A stretch of 64,000 nt of DNA from Armatimonadota bacterium (GTDB lineage: Bacteria > Sysuimicrobiota > Sysuimicrobiia > Sysuimicrobiales > Sysuimicrobiaceae). Both the position numbers and the translations under genes were made by a program. The notes beneath the pieces are model-generated. The model was not told where the DNA came from. It did no database searches and saw only the letters and a program-made list of their open reading frames with translations. Positions 25,714 to 34,849 of the stretch are shown piece by piece. The stretch lies in the NCBI GenBank assembly GCA_025059775.1, contig JANXCW010000005.1, positions 62,001 through 126,000 of the forward strand, read 5' to 3'. Positions within the stretch are counted from its first letter, which is position 1. The number at the start of each line of letters is the position of its first letter.

Positions 25714-26427
25714 ATGCCTCACCCCGTGATCACACAGGCTCTGGAGCAGGGTCGCGGCTTCCTCCTGGAGCCGGAAAGCTATGCCCTGTGTGAGGCATAC
25801 GGAATCCCGCACGCGCCCTTCGCCGTGTGTCGCACCGCGGAGGAAGCGGTGGAGGCCGCGGATCGCGTGGGCTATCCCGTGGTGCTCAAGGTGATCTCCT
25901 CTCAGATCCTGCACAAGTCCGACGTGGGCGGGGTGGTGGTGGACCTGCGGTCGGGCGAGGAGGTGCGGAGGGCATATCCCCAGCTGCTGGAAACGGTGTC
26001 CCGACACGCCCCGCAAGCCTCCGTGGACGGCATCCTCGTGCAGCGCATGGAGAAAGGGAGCGCGGAGCTGGTGGTGGGGGGCGTGGTGGATCCCCAGTTC
26101 GGCCCCGTGGTCATGGTGGGCGGAGGCGGGATCCTCGTGGAGCTCCTGCGGGACGTCTCCTTCCGGCTCGCGCCCCTTGACCTGGAGGAAGCCCTCCAGC
26201 AGCTGGCGGAGACCCGGGCGTACCGGCTCCTGCAGGGCCTGCGGGGTCGCCCGCCCGCGGACATCCGGGCCGTGGGGGAGATGTTGGTGCGGGTGGGAGA
26301 GCTGCTGGTGGCAGAACGGGCCATCCGGGAGCTGGATCTGAACCCCGTGGTGGCGGGACCGGAAGGGTGCGTGGCGGTGGACGCCCGCATGGTGCTACAA
26401 ACGGATCCCCCGGAAGACCGCCCTTGA
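25714..26427 (+). CDS. ADP-forming acyl-CoA synthetase, beta-type (ATP-grasp) subunit
   Basis: This 237-residue ATP-grasp domain corresponds to the beta part of ADP-forming acetyl-CoA synthetase. His67 in ILHKSDVGGVVVDL is the second phospho-histidine site known in this family. The ATP-grasp elements VVLKVISSQ, GILVQRMEKGSAELVVG, VMVGGGGILVELL and LNPVVAG are present. Length fits a stand-alone beta subunit. It follows the alpha gene directly with GGAGG before the ATG. After its stop comes a 122-nt gap holding the promoter of the reductase operon. Confidence 0.9.
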   Translation: MPHPVITQALEQGRGFLLEPESYALCEAYGIPHAPFAVCRTAEEAVEAADRVGYPVVLKVISSQILHKSDVGGVVVDLRSGEEVRRAYPQLLETVSRHAPQASVDGILVQRMEKGSAELVVGGVVDPQFGPVVMVGGGGILVELLRDVSFRLAPLDLEEALQQLAETRAYRLLQGLRGRPPADIRAVGEMLVRVGELLVAERAIRELDLNPVVAGPEGCVAVDARMVLQTDPPEDRP

Positions 26428-26475
26428 TCTAGCGCATCGGTTCTCCGCAGTATTCCCCCTCCGTTCTCCGCCGGA

Positions 26476-26506
26476 TTGTCCAGGGAACTGCCCCGGGGCG
26501 TATACT
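26476..26506 (+). promoter_or_regulatory. Putative promoter of the 4-hydroxybenzoyl-CoA reductase operon
   Basis: TTGTCC (26476-26481) and TATACT (26501-26506) are separated by 19 nt. The predicted start site would be close to 26513, right at the palindrome at 26518-26531. The spacing is longer than ideal, which suits a regulated promoter. Confidence 0.45.
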
Positions 26507-26517
26507 GCGGTCGAGAC

Positions 26518-26531
26518 TGACCATCCGGTCA
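26518..26531. promoter_or_regulatory. Palindromic operator candidate TGACC-ATCC-GGTCA
   Basis: A perfect 5-bp inverted repeat with a 4-nt spacer lies just after the -10 element and 19 nt before the hcrC ATG. The sequence GACTGACC (26515-26522) recurs before the benzoyl-CoA reductase operon (35615-35622). This makes it a candidate site for the TetR-type regulator encoded at 41952. Confidence 0.45.
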
Positions 26532-26549
26532 AAAACCGGGGGTGCCCTC

Positions 26550-27044
26550 ATGGACCAGCCGGTACGCCTCCGGGTGAACGGACAGGAGTATCGCCTGCTC
26601 GTGCCCGTTCACCGGACCCTCCTGGAGGTTCTGCGGGAAGATCTGGGGCTGGTGGGGACCAAGCACGGATGCGAGCTGGGGGAGTGCGGGGTGTGCACGG
26701 TGCTGGTGGACGGCAAACCCACGCTGAGCTGCCTCCTGCTGGCGGTGGACGCGGAGGGCCATGAGGTCACCACCATCGAGGGGCTGAGCCGGGACGGCGA
26801 GCTGCATCCCCTGCAGCGGGCGTTTGTGGAGCTCGGTGCCCTCCAGTGTGGGTACTGCACGCCTGCCATGATCCTTACCGCGAAGGCCCTCCTGGAGGAG
26901 GTCCCCGCACCTACCGAGCAGCAGATTCGGGATGCCCTGTCCGGGGTGTTCTGCCGGTGCACGGGATATCTGAAGATCCTCGAGGCGGTTCGGGCCGCGG
27001 CAAGGCACCTGTCCGTAGGTTCCACGGCGTCCGAGTCAAGGTAA
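26550..27044 (+). CDS. hcrC: 4-Hydroxybenzoyl-CoA reductase, small 2x[2Fe-2S] subunit
   Basis: This 164-residue subunit passes electrons within a xanthine-oxidase-family enzyme. The plant-type [2Fe-2S] ligands are Cys41, Cys46, Cys49 and Cys61. The second cluster has Cys100, Cys103, Cys135 and Cys137 (QCGYCTPAMI, GVFCRCTGY). Small subunits of CO dehydrogenases and other molybdenum hydroxylases look alike, so the assignment rests on the flavoprotein subunit encoded downstream. The operon order is small, large, medium subunit. The large subunit starts 14 nt after its stop. Confidence 0.9.
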   Translation: MDQPVRLRVNGQEYRLLVPVHRTLLEVLREDLGLVGTKHGCELGECGVCTVLVDGKPTLSCLLLAVDAEGHEVTTIEGLSRDGELHPLQRAFVELGALQCGYCTPAMILTAKALLEEVPAPTEQQIRDALSGVFCRCTGYLKILEAVRAAARHLSVGSTASESR

Positions 27045-27058
27045 AAGGAGGAGCGCCC

Positions 27059-29467
27059 ATGGCGGTGGTGAAGGAGCGGGAGGAAGTCTTCACGGTGGTG
27101 GGCCAGCGCCTTCCGCGGGTGGACGGTTGGGCCAAGGTGATGGGGCGGGCCCAGTACACGGACGACCTTTCCCTGCCGGGAATGCTCTTCGGCAAGCTCG
27201 CCCGCAGCACCCAGGCCCATGCCCGGATCCGGGAGATCCGGGTGCAGCGGGCCCTGGCACTGCCGGGGGTGGTGGCGGTTATCACCGGGAGAGATCTGCC
27301 CGTCCGCTACGGGGTGTTCCCCGTGGGCCAGGATGAAACCGCGCTCGCGGTGGACAAGGTGCGGTATGTGGGAGAGCCCGTGGCCGCGGTGGCCGCGGTG
27401 GACCCCTACACCGCAGAGGAGGCGGTCCGCCTCATCGAGGTGGACTACGAGCCGCTTCCCGCCCGCATGACCGTCGAGGAGGCCTTGGCGCACCCGGAGC
27501 CCCGCATCCACGACTACGGCCCCTTCGGGAACGTGCACCGGCTGGCGTCGCTGGAGTTCGGGGATGTGGAGCGGGGATTCGCGGAAGCGGACTACGTCCG
27601 GGAGGACCTGTTCTTCTATGAGGGCAGCACCCACGCGCCCATGGAGCCCCACAGCGCCCTCGCATGGTGGGATCCCGGGGCGAAGAAGCTCACCCTGTGG
27701 ACCTCCCACCAGGGGCCCCATTACCTGCACAAGGGGCTCGCCAAGGCCCTGCAGCTGGAGGAGCATCAGGTACGGGTCATCGTGCCCGCGGTAGGGGGCG
27801 GGTTCGGGGGGAAGCTGGACATCTTCCACCACGAGGTGTGCGCGGCCAAACTCAGCATGCTCACGGGCCGGCCCGTGAAGATCACCCTGACCCGGGAGGA
27901 GGTGTTCTACGCCCACCGGGGGCGGCATCCGGAACTTTTGCGCATCCGCACCGGCGTCACGCGGGACGGCCGGATTGTGGCCATGCACGTGGAGGCCTAC
28001 CTGGACGGAGGCGCGTACTGTTCCTTCGGGCCGGCGACCATGCTGTACGCGGGCACCCAGCAGCCCGTGAGCTACCGCATCCCGCACTACCGGTTCCAAG
28101 GGGTGCGGGTGTTCACCAATAAACCCCCCTGCGGGCCCAAGCGGGGACACGGGACCCCGCAGGCCCGGTGCGCCCTGGAGGTCCACCTGGACAAGCTGAG
28201 CGAGGACCTCGGGCTGGACCCTGTGGAGCTGCGGCTGCGCAACCTCACGGGGCCCAATGAGCTCACGGTGAACTGGCTGGAGATCACCAGCAACGGACTG
28301 CGGGCGTGCATCGAGAAGGTGGTGGAAGCGAGCGGCTGGTACCGCAAGCGCGGGCGGCTTCCGTACGGACGCGGCATCGGGTTCGCCTGCAGCGCCTACC
28401 TCACGGGAGCTGGGGGCTCCATCTACTTCAGCGACATGCCCCACTCCGAGGTGCACCTCCGGGTGGATCGCACGGGAGTGGTCACCGTGTACACCCTGGC
28501 CACGGAGATCGGACAGGGATCCGCCACCGCGGTGGCCACCATCGTGGCAGAGGTCCTGGGGCTGAGCCCGCAGGAGATCTGCCTCGTCACCTCTGACACA
28601 GATCTCACCCCCATCGACCTCGGCAGCTACAGCAGTCGCGTGACCCTCATGGTGGGCAATGCGGCCTACGAAGCCGCCTGCCGGGTGCGGAACCTCTTGC
28701 TGGAGGCGGTGGCGGAGCGACTCCAGGTTCCCCGGCATCGTTTGATCTGCCGGAACCGGCGCATCTACGACGCGGAGAACCCGGAGGTGGGAGCTTCCTT
28801 CGCCCAGGCGGCGCAGTGGGCGGAGGCGAAGTTCGGATGCCTGTCCACCTCTGGGAGCTACCGGCCGCCGGAGAAACTGGGCACCTACAAGGGATCGGGC
28901 GTGGGACCTTCTCCCACCTACACCTTCTCCGCCTGCGTGGCGGAGGTGCGGTGCGATCCAGAAACGGGGGAGGTGAAGGTGGAGCGGGTGTGGGTGGCCC
29001 ACGACATCGGCCGTGCCCTCAACCCTACCCTGGCGGAAGGTCAGGTGGAGGGCAGCGTGTACATGGCCCTGGGCGAAGCCCTGCTGGAGGAGCAGGCCTT
29101 TCGCAAGCACCTGCACCGGGGCCCCTCCCTCCTGGACTACAAGATCCCCACCATCCACGAGATGCCGGAGGTGATCACCCTCTTCGTAGATACCGAAGAC
29201 CCCCGGGCGCCCTTCAGCGCTAAGGAGGTGGGGCAGGGGCCGCTGCTGTGCGTCGTACCTGCAATCCTCAACGCCATCGTGGACGCCCTCAAGATCCGGG
29301 TGGACGAGGTCCCCGTGACCCCGGAGAAGATCCTCAAGGCCCTGGAGGAACGCCGAAAGGGACGGCCCGCCCGGGTGGGGCCCACCAAGCTTCCCCCCTT
29401 CTCCTTCCCTGCCCCCGAACGGGTGGCGCGGCCCCCGCAGTGGGAACTGGAGGCGAAACCCGCATAG
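27059..29467 (+). CDS. hcrA: 4-Hydroxybenzoyl-CoA reductase, molybdenum-cofactor (large) subunit
   Basis: This 802-residue catalytic subunit binds the molybdenum cofactor and would remove the phenolic hydroxyl of 4-hydroxybenzoyl-CoA, giving benzoyl-CoA. Family motifs are VGQRLPRVDGWAKVMGRAQY at the N-terminus, VGGGFGGKLD, a PPCGPKRGHGTPQ loop, TLATEIGQGSATAV and, near the C-terminus, FSAKEVGQGPL with the likely catalytic glutamate. A ribosome site AAAAGGAGG precedes the ATG. Other molybdenum hydroxylases share the fold. The reductase call comes from the four-cysteine loop in the adjacent medium subunit and the benzoyl-CoA reductase genes nearby. Moco would come from moeA/moaC-dependent synthesis. 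Confidence 0.9.
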   Translation: MAVVKEREEVFTVVGQRLPRVDGWAKVMGRAQYTDDLSLPGMLFGKLARSTQAHARIREIRVQRALALPGVVAVITGRDLPVRYGVFPVGQDETALAVDKVRYVGEPVAAVAAVDPYTAEEAVRLIEVDYEPLPARMTVEEALAHPEPRIHDYGPFGNVHRLASLEFGDVERGFAEADYVREDLFFYEGSTHAPMEPHSALAWWDPGAKKLTLWTSHQGPHYLHKGLAKALQLEEHQVRVIVPAVGGGFGGKLDIFHHEVCAAKLSMLTGRPVKITLTREEVFYAHRGRHPELLRIRTGVTRDGRIVAMHVEAYLDGGAYCSFGPATMLYAGTQQPVSYRIPHYRFQGVRVFTNKPPCGPKRGHGTPQARCALEVHLDKLSEDLGLDPVELRLRNLTGPNELTVNWLEITSNGLRACIEKVVEASGWYRKRGRLPYGRGIGFACSAYLTGAGGSIYFSDMPHSEVHLRVDRTGVVTVYTLATEIGQGSATAVATIVAEVLGLSPQEICLVTSDTDLTPIDLGSYSSRVTLMVGNAAYEAACRVRNLLLEAVAERLQVPRHRLICRNRRIYDAENPEVGASFAQAAQWAEAKFGCLSTSGSYRPPEKLGTYKGSGVGPSPTYTFSACVAEVRCDPETGEVKVERVWVAHDIGRALNPTLAEGQVEGSVYMALGEALLEEQAFRKHLHRGPSLLDYKIPTIHEMPEVITLFVDTEDPRAPFSAKEVGQGPLLCVVPAILNAIVDALKIRVDEVPVTPEKILKALEERRKGRPARVGPTKLPPFSFPAPERVARPPQWELEAKPA

Positions 29468-29476
29468 GAGGCGACC

Positions 29477-30478
29477 ATGCTGCGGCTACCCGGTTTCCAG
29501 CTCCACCGTCCTGCGAGTTTGTCGGAGGCTACGCGGATCCTCGCGGATCTGGGGCCGGAGGCGGTTCCCGTGGCCGGTGGGACGGATCTGTATCCCAAGA
29601 TGAAGCGCCGTCAGATCCTTCCGAAGCACCTGGTAAGCCTGCGAAGGATCCCGGAGCTGCGCGGCTTTCGGGGGGACCCTCAAGCGGGGCTGGTGATCGG
29701 GGCAGGATGCACCCTCGCGGAGATCGCGGCGCACCCCATGGTCCGCGTGGGCTACCCGGGACTCGCACAGGCGGTGGCCGTCTGCTCGAACCCCCTCCTC
29801 CACCAGATGGGCACCCTCGGTGGGAACCTCTGCCTCGACACCCGGTGCACCTACTACGACCAGACGGACCTGTGGCGGGAGGCCCTGGGGTGGTGCATGA
29901 AGGCCCCCGGCAGCTCGGACCCTACGGAAGTGCCCTGTCGGGTGGCCCCTGGAGGGGGGAGGTGCTGGGCGGTTTCCAGCGGCGATGGGGCCCCCATCCT
30001 CATCGCCCTGGGCGCGCGGGTCCGGCTCGTGGGATCCAGGGGGGAGCGGATCGTTCCCCTGGAAGAGCTGTACCGGGACGATGGCATCCGGTACCTGAAC
30101 AAGGCCCATGACGAGCTGGTGGCGGAGGTGCTGCTGCCTCCCGTGAACGGGGTGCGCAGCACGTACCGGAAGGTGCGCCGCCGGGGGAGTCTGGACTTCG
30201 CGGCCCTGGGCGTGGCGGTGGCATTGCAGCTGGGAACGGACGGAACCGTGCAGAGGTGCCGCATCGTCCTGGGCGGGGTGGCCTCACGCCCCCTGGTGTT
30301 GGAGGAGGCCGCAAACCTACTGGTGGGACAAAAGGTGGAGCCCGAGGTGCTGGAACGGGTGTCCGAGGCCGTGTACCGGGCCGTGCATCCCATGGACAAC
30401 GTGGACTTCACCGTGTACTATCGCCGGCGCATCGCCCCGGTGCAGGTCCGTCGGGCTCTTGAAGCCCTCGCGGCGTAG
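29477..30478 (+). CDS. hcrB: 4-Hydroxybenzoyl-CoA reductase, FAD subunit with extra [4Fe-4S] loop
   Basis: This 333-residue FAD subunit has the flavin motifs PVAGGTDLYPKM and MGTLGGNLCLDTRCTYYD. Between about residues 119 and 165 it carries a loop with Cys119, Cys124, Cys140, Cys154 and Cys163. In the Thauera enzyme a loop in this place holds an additional [4Fe-4S] cluster that other xanthine-oxidase family members lack, and the spacing here aligns well with it. This is the best evidence that the operon encodes a 4-hydroxybenzoyl-CoA reductase rather than a generic hydroxylase. It follows the large subunit by 9 nt and precedes an acyl-CoA ligase by 14 nt. Confidence 0.92.
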   Translation: MLRLPGFQLHRPASLSEATRILADLGPEAVPVAGGTDLYPKMKRRQILPKHLVSLRRIPELRGFRGDPQAGLVIGAGCTLAEIAAHPMVRVGYPGLAQAVAVCSNPLLHQMGTLGGNLCLDTRCTYYDQTDLWREALGWCMKAPGSSDPTEVPCRVAPGGGRCWAVSSGDGAPILIALGARVRLVGSRGERIVPLEELYRDDGIRYLNKAHDELVAEVLLPPVNGVRSTYRKVRRRGSLDFAALGVAVALQLGTDGTVQRCRIVLGGVASRPLVLEEAANLLVGQKVEPEVLERVSEAVYRAVHPMDNVDFTVYYRRRIAPVQVRRALEALAA

Positions 30479-30492
30479 AAGAGGGCCGGGAA

Positions 30493-32058
30493 ATGTTCCG
30501 CAACCCCTTTGTGGCCCCCTTCCCCACTCCCGAGGTCCCATGCTTCGAGCCCGTGGAACGGTGGGCCCGGACAGATCCGGACCGCCCCGTCCTCGTGTGG
30601 GCGCCCACGGGTCAGGTGGTGACCTACGGTCGCCTCTGGCATGCCTCCGGAAAGGTGGCGCGGGCTCTGCAGGAGCTGGGGGTAGGCAAGGGCGACCGGG
30701 TAGCCTTGCTCGCGCCGAATGCCCTGGAGCACCCCGTGGCCTTTTACGGGATCTTACGGGCAGGGGGCGTGGTAGTCCCCCTGAACCCCCTCCTGAAGCC
30801 TGCGGAAGTGGAGCGGTGCCTGAGTGAGACAGAGGCACGCGTGGTAATGGCTTCCCCGGAGTGGTGTCGGGAGCTGCAGGCACTTCCTCCAGCCTTGCCA
30901 TTCCTTCGCTGTGTCCTGAACCTGGCGGAGCTGCTGGCAACCACGGAACCGTTTGGGAGCCCGGACCCCATCCCGATCCAGCCCGACCGGGATCTCGCCT
31001 GCATCCTGTTCTCGAGCGGGACCACGGGGCTCCCGAAGGGAACGCAGCTCACCCACCGGAACGTGCTCGCGAACATCCTGGCAGGCCATGCCCTGGGATT
31101 TGTGAAGGAAGGCACGGTGTACGTACACTTCCTTCCCTTCAGCCACTGCTTTGGCCTGCTGACCCTGCTGAATGCGGGGATCTGCGTGGGAGCCCGGCAG
31201 ATCCTCCTACCGCAGTTCGACGCGCAGGAGGTCCTGTACTGGGTCGCGCACCATGGGGCCACGCAGCTGTACGCGGTTCCCCCTGCCCTGAGGGCCCTCG
31301 TGGAGGCCGCGGAGGCCCAGGGTTTTGCGTACCGGGGCCTCCGGTTCGTGAACACCGCGGCCCTCCCTCTGGATCCAGAACTGCAGCAACGGGCGGAGCG
31401 GGTGTTCGGGTGTCCCGTGACGGAGCACATAGGGATGACGGAGTGCGCGGGGCTCGCCAACCTCCTCCTCCCCCCCATGCCCCGAAAACCCCGGTCTGTG
31501 GGGCCGCCGGTGCCGAATCTGGAAGAGCGGGTGGTGGATCCGGACACAGGACGGGACCTGGGCCCCGGGGAGGTGGGAGAGCTCCTGGTGCGCGGCCCTA
31601 TGGTCACCGTCGGGTACTGGCGGAACCCGGAGGCGAACGAGGAAGCCTACCTGGAAGAGGGGTGGTTTCGCACGGGAGATCTCGTGCGCTTCGACGAGGC
31701 AGGATACATGTGGTGGGTGGACCGCCGCAAGGAGATGATCAAGTACAAGGGCTACTCCATCGCCCCCGCGGAGCTGGAGGAGATCCTGCGCCAGCACCCC
31801 GCGGTCCGCGAGGCGTGCGTGATCCCAAAGCCCGACCCGGAGGTGGGGCAGATTCCCAAGGCCTTCGTGGTGCCTCACGGAGAGGTCACCGCGGAGGAGC
31901 TGCTGCGGTTCGTGGAGGAACGGGTGGCCCCCTACAAGAAGGTACGGGAGGTGGAGTTCGTGTCCGGGCTTCCGAAGTCCGCGGTGGGCAAGGTGCTCCG
32001 AAAGGTGCTCGCGGAGCGGGAACGCCGTCGGGCCGTGGGAGCCACCACCCGATCCTGA
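30493..32058 (+). CDS. AMP-forming acyl-/aryl-CoA ligase
   Basis: This 521-residue member of the acyl-adenylate family has [18 protein letters not shown], a MTECAG motif, [29 protein letters not shown] and the terminal lysine segment [13 protein letters not shown]. It resembles 4-coumarate-CoA/fatty-acid ligases more than the benzoate-CoA ligase at 21.7 kb. Sitting directly after the reductase subunits, it is a good candidate for activating 4-hydroxybenzoate or another phenolic or alicyclic acid. The substrate cannot be proved from sequence. It is co-transcribed with the hcr genes (14-nt gap) and followed 14 nt later by a crotonase. Confidence 0.88.
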   Translation: MFRNPFVAPFPTPEVPCFEPVERWARTDPDRPVLVWAPTGQVVTYGRLWHASGKVARALQELGVGKGDRVALLAPNALEHPVAFYGILRAGGVVVPLNPLLKPAEVERCLSETEARVVMASPEWCRELQALPPALPFLRCVLNLAELLATTEPFGSPDPIPIQPDRDLACILFSSGTTGLPKGTQLTHRNVLANILAGHALGFVKEGTVYVHFLPFSHCFGLLTLLNAGICVGARQILLPQFDAQEVLYWVAHHGATQLYAVPPALRALVEAAEAQGFAYRGLRFVNTAALPLDPELQQRAERVFGCPVTEHIGMTECAGLANLLLPPMPRKPRSVGPPVPNLEERVVDPDTGRDLGPGEVGELLVRGPMVTVGYWRNPEANEEAYLEEGWFRTGDLVRFDEAGYMWWVDRRKEMIKYKGYSIAPAELEEILRQHPAVREACVIPKPDPEVGQIPKAFVVPHGEVTAEELLRFVEERVAPYKKVREVEFVSGLPKSAVGKVLRKVLAERERRRAVGATTRS

Positions 32059-32072
32059 TGTGGGAGGGAAGC

Positions 32073-32882
32073 ATGCGCGGAGCGGACCTGAAACCCCAGC
32101 ACTTCCTGTGGGAGGTACAGGAGGAGGTCGCCACCATTACCCTGAACCGGCCGGAACGGAAAAATCCTCTTACCTTCGAGAGCTACGCGGAGCTGCGGGA
32201 TACGTTCCGCATCCTGAACCGGATGGAGGATGTGAAAGCGGTGGTGATCACCGGAGCGGGGGGCAACTTCTGCTCCGGAGGGGATGTCCACGAGATCATC
32301 CGGCCTCTCCTGGACATGGACGTGCGTGGGAAGCTGGAGTTCACCCGGATGACGGGGGATCTGGTGATCGCCATGCGGCACTGCCCGCAGCCCCTCATTG
32401 CTGCGGTGGACGGGGTCTGCGTGGGAGCGGGTGCCGTGATCGCCGCCGCGTGCGACCTGCGCCTGGGAACCCCCCGCAGCCGGGTGGCCTTCCTCTTCGT
32501 GCGGGTGGGGCTTGCGGGTTCGGATATGGGCGCGTGCGCCCTGCTTCCCCGCCTTGTGGGCCTGGGGCGGGCCGCGGAGCTTCTCTACACGGGTCGTGAA
32601 ATGCGCGGGGAGGAGGCGGAACGGTGGGGCTTCTTCAACCGCCTGTGCCCGCCGGAGACCCTCCTGCAGGAGGCCCAGCAGCTGGCGCGGGAGATCGCGC
32701 AGGGCCCTACCTTCGCGCACGCCATGACCAAGCGCATGCTGCACAAGGAGTGGGACATGTCCCTGGACGAGGCCATCGAATCCGAGGCGCAAGCCCAGGC
32801 CCTGTGCATGTTCACCCGGGATTTCGCCCGCGGATACCAGGCCTTTGTGGAGCGCCGTAAACCCACCTTCGGGGGCGACTAG
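32073..32882 (+). CDS. Non-canonical crotonase-family protein lacking both catalytic glutamates
   Basis: This 269-residue crotonase has the CoA/oxyanion loop [10 protein letters not shown]. It has Val where the first catalytic glutamate is expected ([12 protein letters not shown]) and Phe at the second (AFLFVRVGL). Instead there is Asp151 in [16 protein letters not shown]. Enzymes of this fold without the two glutamates often catalyse isomerisation, C-C hydrolysis or ring chemistry rather than simple hydration. In this cluster it could do the ring-opening or a related step, since no standard ring hydrolase is seen. I chose the ATG at 32073 because GGGAGGG precedes it; an ATG at 32058 is possible. 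It abuts the next gene. Confidence 0.8.
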   Translation: MRGADLKPQHFLWEVQEEVATITLNRPERKNPLTFESYAELRDTFRILNRMEDVKAVVITGAGGNFCSGGDVHEIIRPLLDMDVRGKLEFTRMTGDLVIAMRHCPQPLIAAVDGVCVGAGAVIAAACDLRLGTPRSRVAFLFVRVGLAGSDMGACALLPRLVGLGRAAELLYTGREMRGEEAERWGFFNRLCPPETLLQEAQQLAREIAQGPTFAHAMTKRMLHKEWDMSLDEAIESEAQAQALCMFTRDFARGYQAFVERRKPTFGGD

Positions 32883-34072
32883 TGGACCGCGACCACCTAC
32901 TCTGGCCCTTCTTCGGGGAAGCCCACCGCCGCCTGGCGCGGGAGCTGGAGACGTGGGCCCGGCGGGAGGTGGGACCGCTCGCGGCCCGGGAGGAGGAGGA
33001 TCCGGAGGGGATGAGCCGGGAGCTCGTGCGCCGGCTGGGGGAGGCGAGTTGGCTGAGGTACTGCGTTCCCCGGGCCTACGGGGGGATGTTCGATAGCCTG
33101 GATGTGCGCAGCCTGTGTCTGGCCCGCGAGATTCTCGCGGGATACTCCGGACTGGCGGACTTCGCCTTCGCCATGCAGGGGCTGGGGAGTGCGCCCATCA
33201 CCCTCTTCGGGAGCGATGCCCTGCGGACCCGCTACCTCCCGGAGGTAGCAAGCGGTCGCCGCATCGCGGCCTTCGCCCTCTCGGAGCCCCAGGCGGGTTC
33301 GGACGTCGCCGGGATCACCACCTCCGCCCGGCGCACGCAGGAGGGGTATGTGCTGGAGGGGGTGAAGACCTGGATCTCTAACGCGGGAGTGGCGGACTTC
33401 TACGTGGTATTCGCCCGCACGGGAGGTCCCGGAAAGGAAGGGCTTAGTGCTTTCGTGGTGGACGCGGATACCCCGGGGCTAGAGGTGAGCGAGCGGATCC
33501 AGGTCCTTGCCCCGCATCCCCTCGGGACCCTTAACCTCCGCGGCTGCCATGTTCCGGCGAGCCACCGGCTAGGGGAGGAAGGACAGGGGTTTGAGGTAGC
33601 CATGCGGACCCTGGACGTTTTCCGCCCGACGGTGGGAGCTGCGGCCCTGGGGTTCGCCCGCCGGGCTTTTCACGAGGCGTTGGAGTTCGTGCAGCGGCGG
33701 GTGGCGTTCGGGCAGGTCCTGAGCCGGTTCCAGATGGTGCGGGAGAAGCTGGCTTGGATGGCCCTGGAGGTGGACGCGGCGGCCCTGCTGGTGTACCGGG
33801 CCGCGTGGGTGAAGGACGAGCTGGGCCAGCGGGCCACCCGGGAGGCCTCCATGGCCAAGCTGTACGCCACGGAGGCCGCACAGCGGGTGGTGGACAGCGC
33901 GGTGCAGCTGTGGGGGGCGCGGGGGGTGGTGCACGGGAGCCCCGTGGAGCGACTGTACCGGGAGGTACGGGCGTTGCGCATCTACGAGGGGACCTCGGAG
34001 ATCCAGGCCCTGGTGGTGGCTCAGGAGGTCCTCCGGTCCGCACCGTCGGAGCGCGTGGAGGAGGCTCCATGA
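32882..34072 (+). CDS. Acyl-CoA dehydrogenase
   Basis: This 396-residue FAD acyl-CoA dehydrogenase would oxidise a saturated acyl-CoA and pass electrons to an electron-transfer flavoprotein. Motifs are [56 protein letters not shown] and [10 protein letters not shown] with the catalytic Glu. The GTG start overlaps the previous stop by one base, and the 3' end overlaps the next crotonase by 4 nt (ATGA). In benzoate-degrading bacteria similar enzymes act on pimeloyl-CoA or cyclohexanecarboxyl-CoA, so either is plausible. No ETF gene is in the window. Confidence 0.9.
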   Translation: MDRDHLLWPFFGEAHRRLARELETWARREVGPLAAREEEDPEGMSRELVRRLGEASWLRYCVPRAYGGMFDSLDVRSLCLAREILAGYSGLADFAFAMQGLGSAPITLFGSDALRTRYLPEVASGRRIAAFALSEPQAGSDVAGITTSARRTQEGYVLEGVKTWISNAGVADFYVVFARTGGPGKEGLSAFVVDADTPGLEVSERIQVLAPHPLGTLNLRGCHVPASHRLGEEGQGFEVAMRTLDVFRPTVGAAALGFARRAFHEALEFVQRRVAFGQVLSRFQMVREKLAWMALEVDAAALLVYRAAWVKDELGQRATREASMAKLYATEAAQRVVDSAVQLWGARGVVHGSPVERLYREVRALRIYEGTSEIQALVVAQEVLRSAPSERVEEAP

Positions 34073-34833
34073 CGGAGCGCGCGGTGGAGGTCCGGTACGA
34101 GGAGGGCACCTGCTGGGTCACCCTGAACCGGCCGCCCCACAACATCCTCACCATTGCGGTGATGCGGGAGCTCGCGCGTATCCTGCGCTCGGCCGCGGAG
34201 GACCGTACGGTGCGGGCCGTGGTTCTGGGGGCCCGGGGGCGGTCCTTCTCCGCAGGGGTGGACGTGGCGGAGCACACCGCGGAAAAGGTGCACGGGATGC
34301 TGGAGGCCTTCCACGACCTGTGCCATACCCTGGTTTCGCTCGACGTGCCCACGGTGGCCTCAGTCCAGGGGCCTGCGTTGGGGGGTGGGTGCGAGGTGGT
34401 GGCCCTATGCGACGTAGTGGTGGCCGCGGAGGAGGCCACCTTCGGGCAGCCCGAGATCCGGGTGGGGGTGTTTCCGCCCGTCGCTGCGGCCACCTTTCCC
34501 TTCCTCTTCGGCAAACGCGGGATCTCCCTCCTCCTCACCGGCGAACTCCTCCCCGCCCGGCGGGCCCAGGAGCTGGGGCTGGTGACGGAGGTGGTCCCCC
34601 AGGAGCAGCTGGAGGAGGCGGTGCGACGGGTGGTGGGGCAGCTCCAGGCCCACAGCGGAGCGGTCCTTCGCCTGGCGAAGCGGACGGCCGTCGCTACGTT
34701 CCGGCGGTGGTTTGCGGAGGCATTGCAGGAAGCGGAGCACCTCTACCTGGGGGAGCTCATGGCCACGGAGGACGCCCACGAAGGGCTCCGGGCCTTCCTG
34801 GAGAAGCGCGGGGCCAGCTGGAAACATCGATGA
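34069..34833 (+). CDS. Cyclohexa-1,5-dienecarbonyl-CoA hydratase-like crotonase
   Basis: This 254-residue crotonase begins [20 protein letters not shown] and has [32 protein letters not shown] and [19 protein letters not shown]. The first and second catalytic glutamates are kept. The GVDVxEH and GVFPPVAA signatures are, as I recall, features of the dienoyl-CoA hydratases (Dch/BamR) that add water to the product of benzoyl-CoA reductase, rather than of short-chain enoyl-CoA hydratases. Its place just ahead of the reductase operon supports this. It overlaps the acyl-CoA dehydrogenase stop by 4 nt. Generic enoyl-CoA hydratase is the alternative. Confidence 0.78.
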   Translation: MTERAVEVRYEEGTCWVTLNRPPHNILTIAVMRELARILRSAAEDRTVRAVVLGARGRSFSAGVDVAEHTAEKVHGMLEAFHDLCHTLVSLDVPTVASVQGPALGGGCEVVALCDVVVAAEEATFGQPEIRVGVFPPVAAATFPFLFGKRGISLLLTGELLPARRAQELGLVTEVVPQEQLEEAVRRVVGQLQAHSGAVLRLAKRTAVATFRRWFAEALQEAEHLYLGELMATEDAHEGLRAFLEKRGASWKHR

Positions 34834-34849
34834 GGGGAGGGTGACGGGG

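Noticed and set aside
26609-29158. 849-codon open frame opposite the hcrC and hcrA genes
   Set aside because: It is antisense to two genes with clear cofactor motifs, and its composition is that of a frame shadow.
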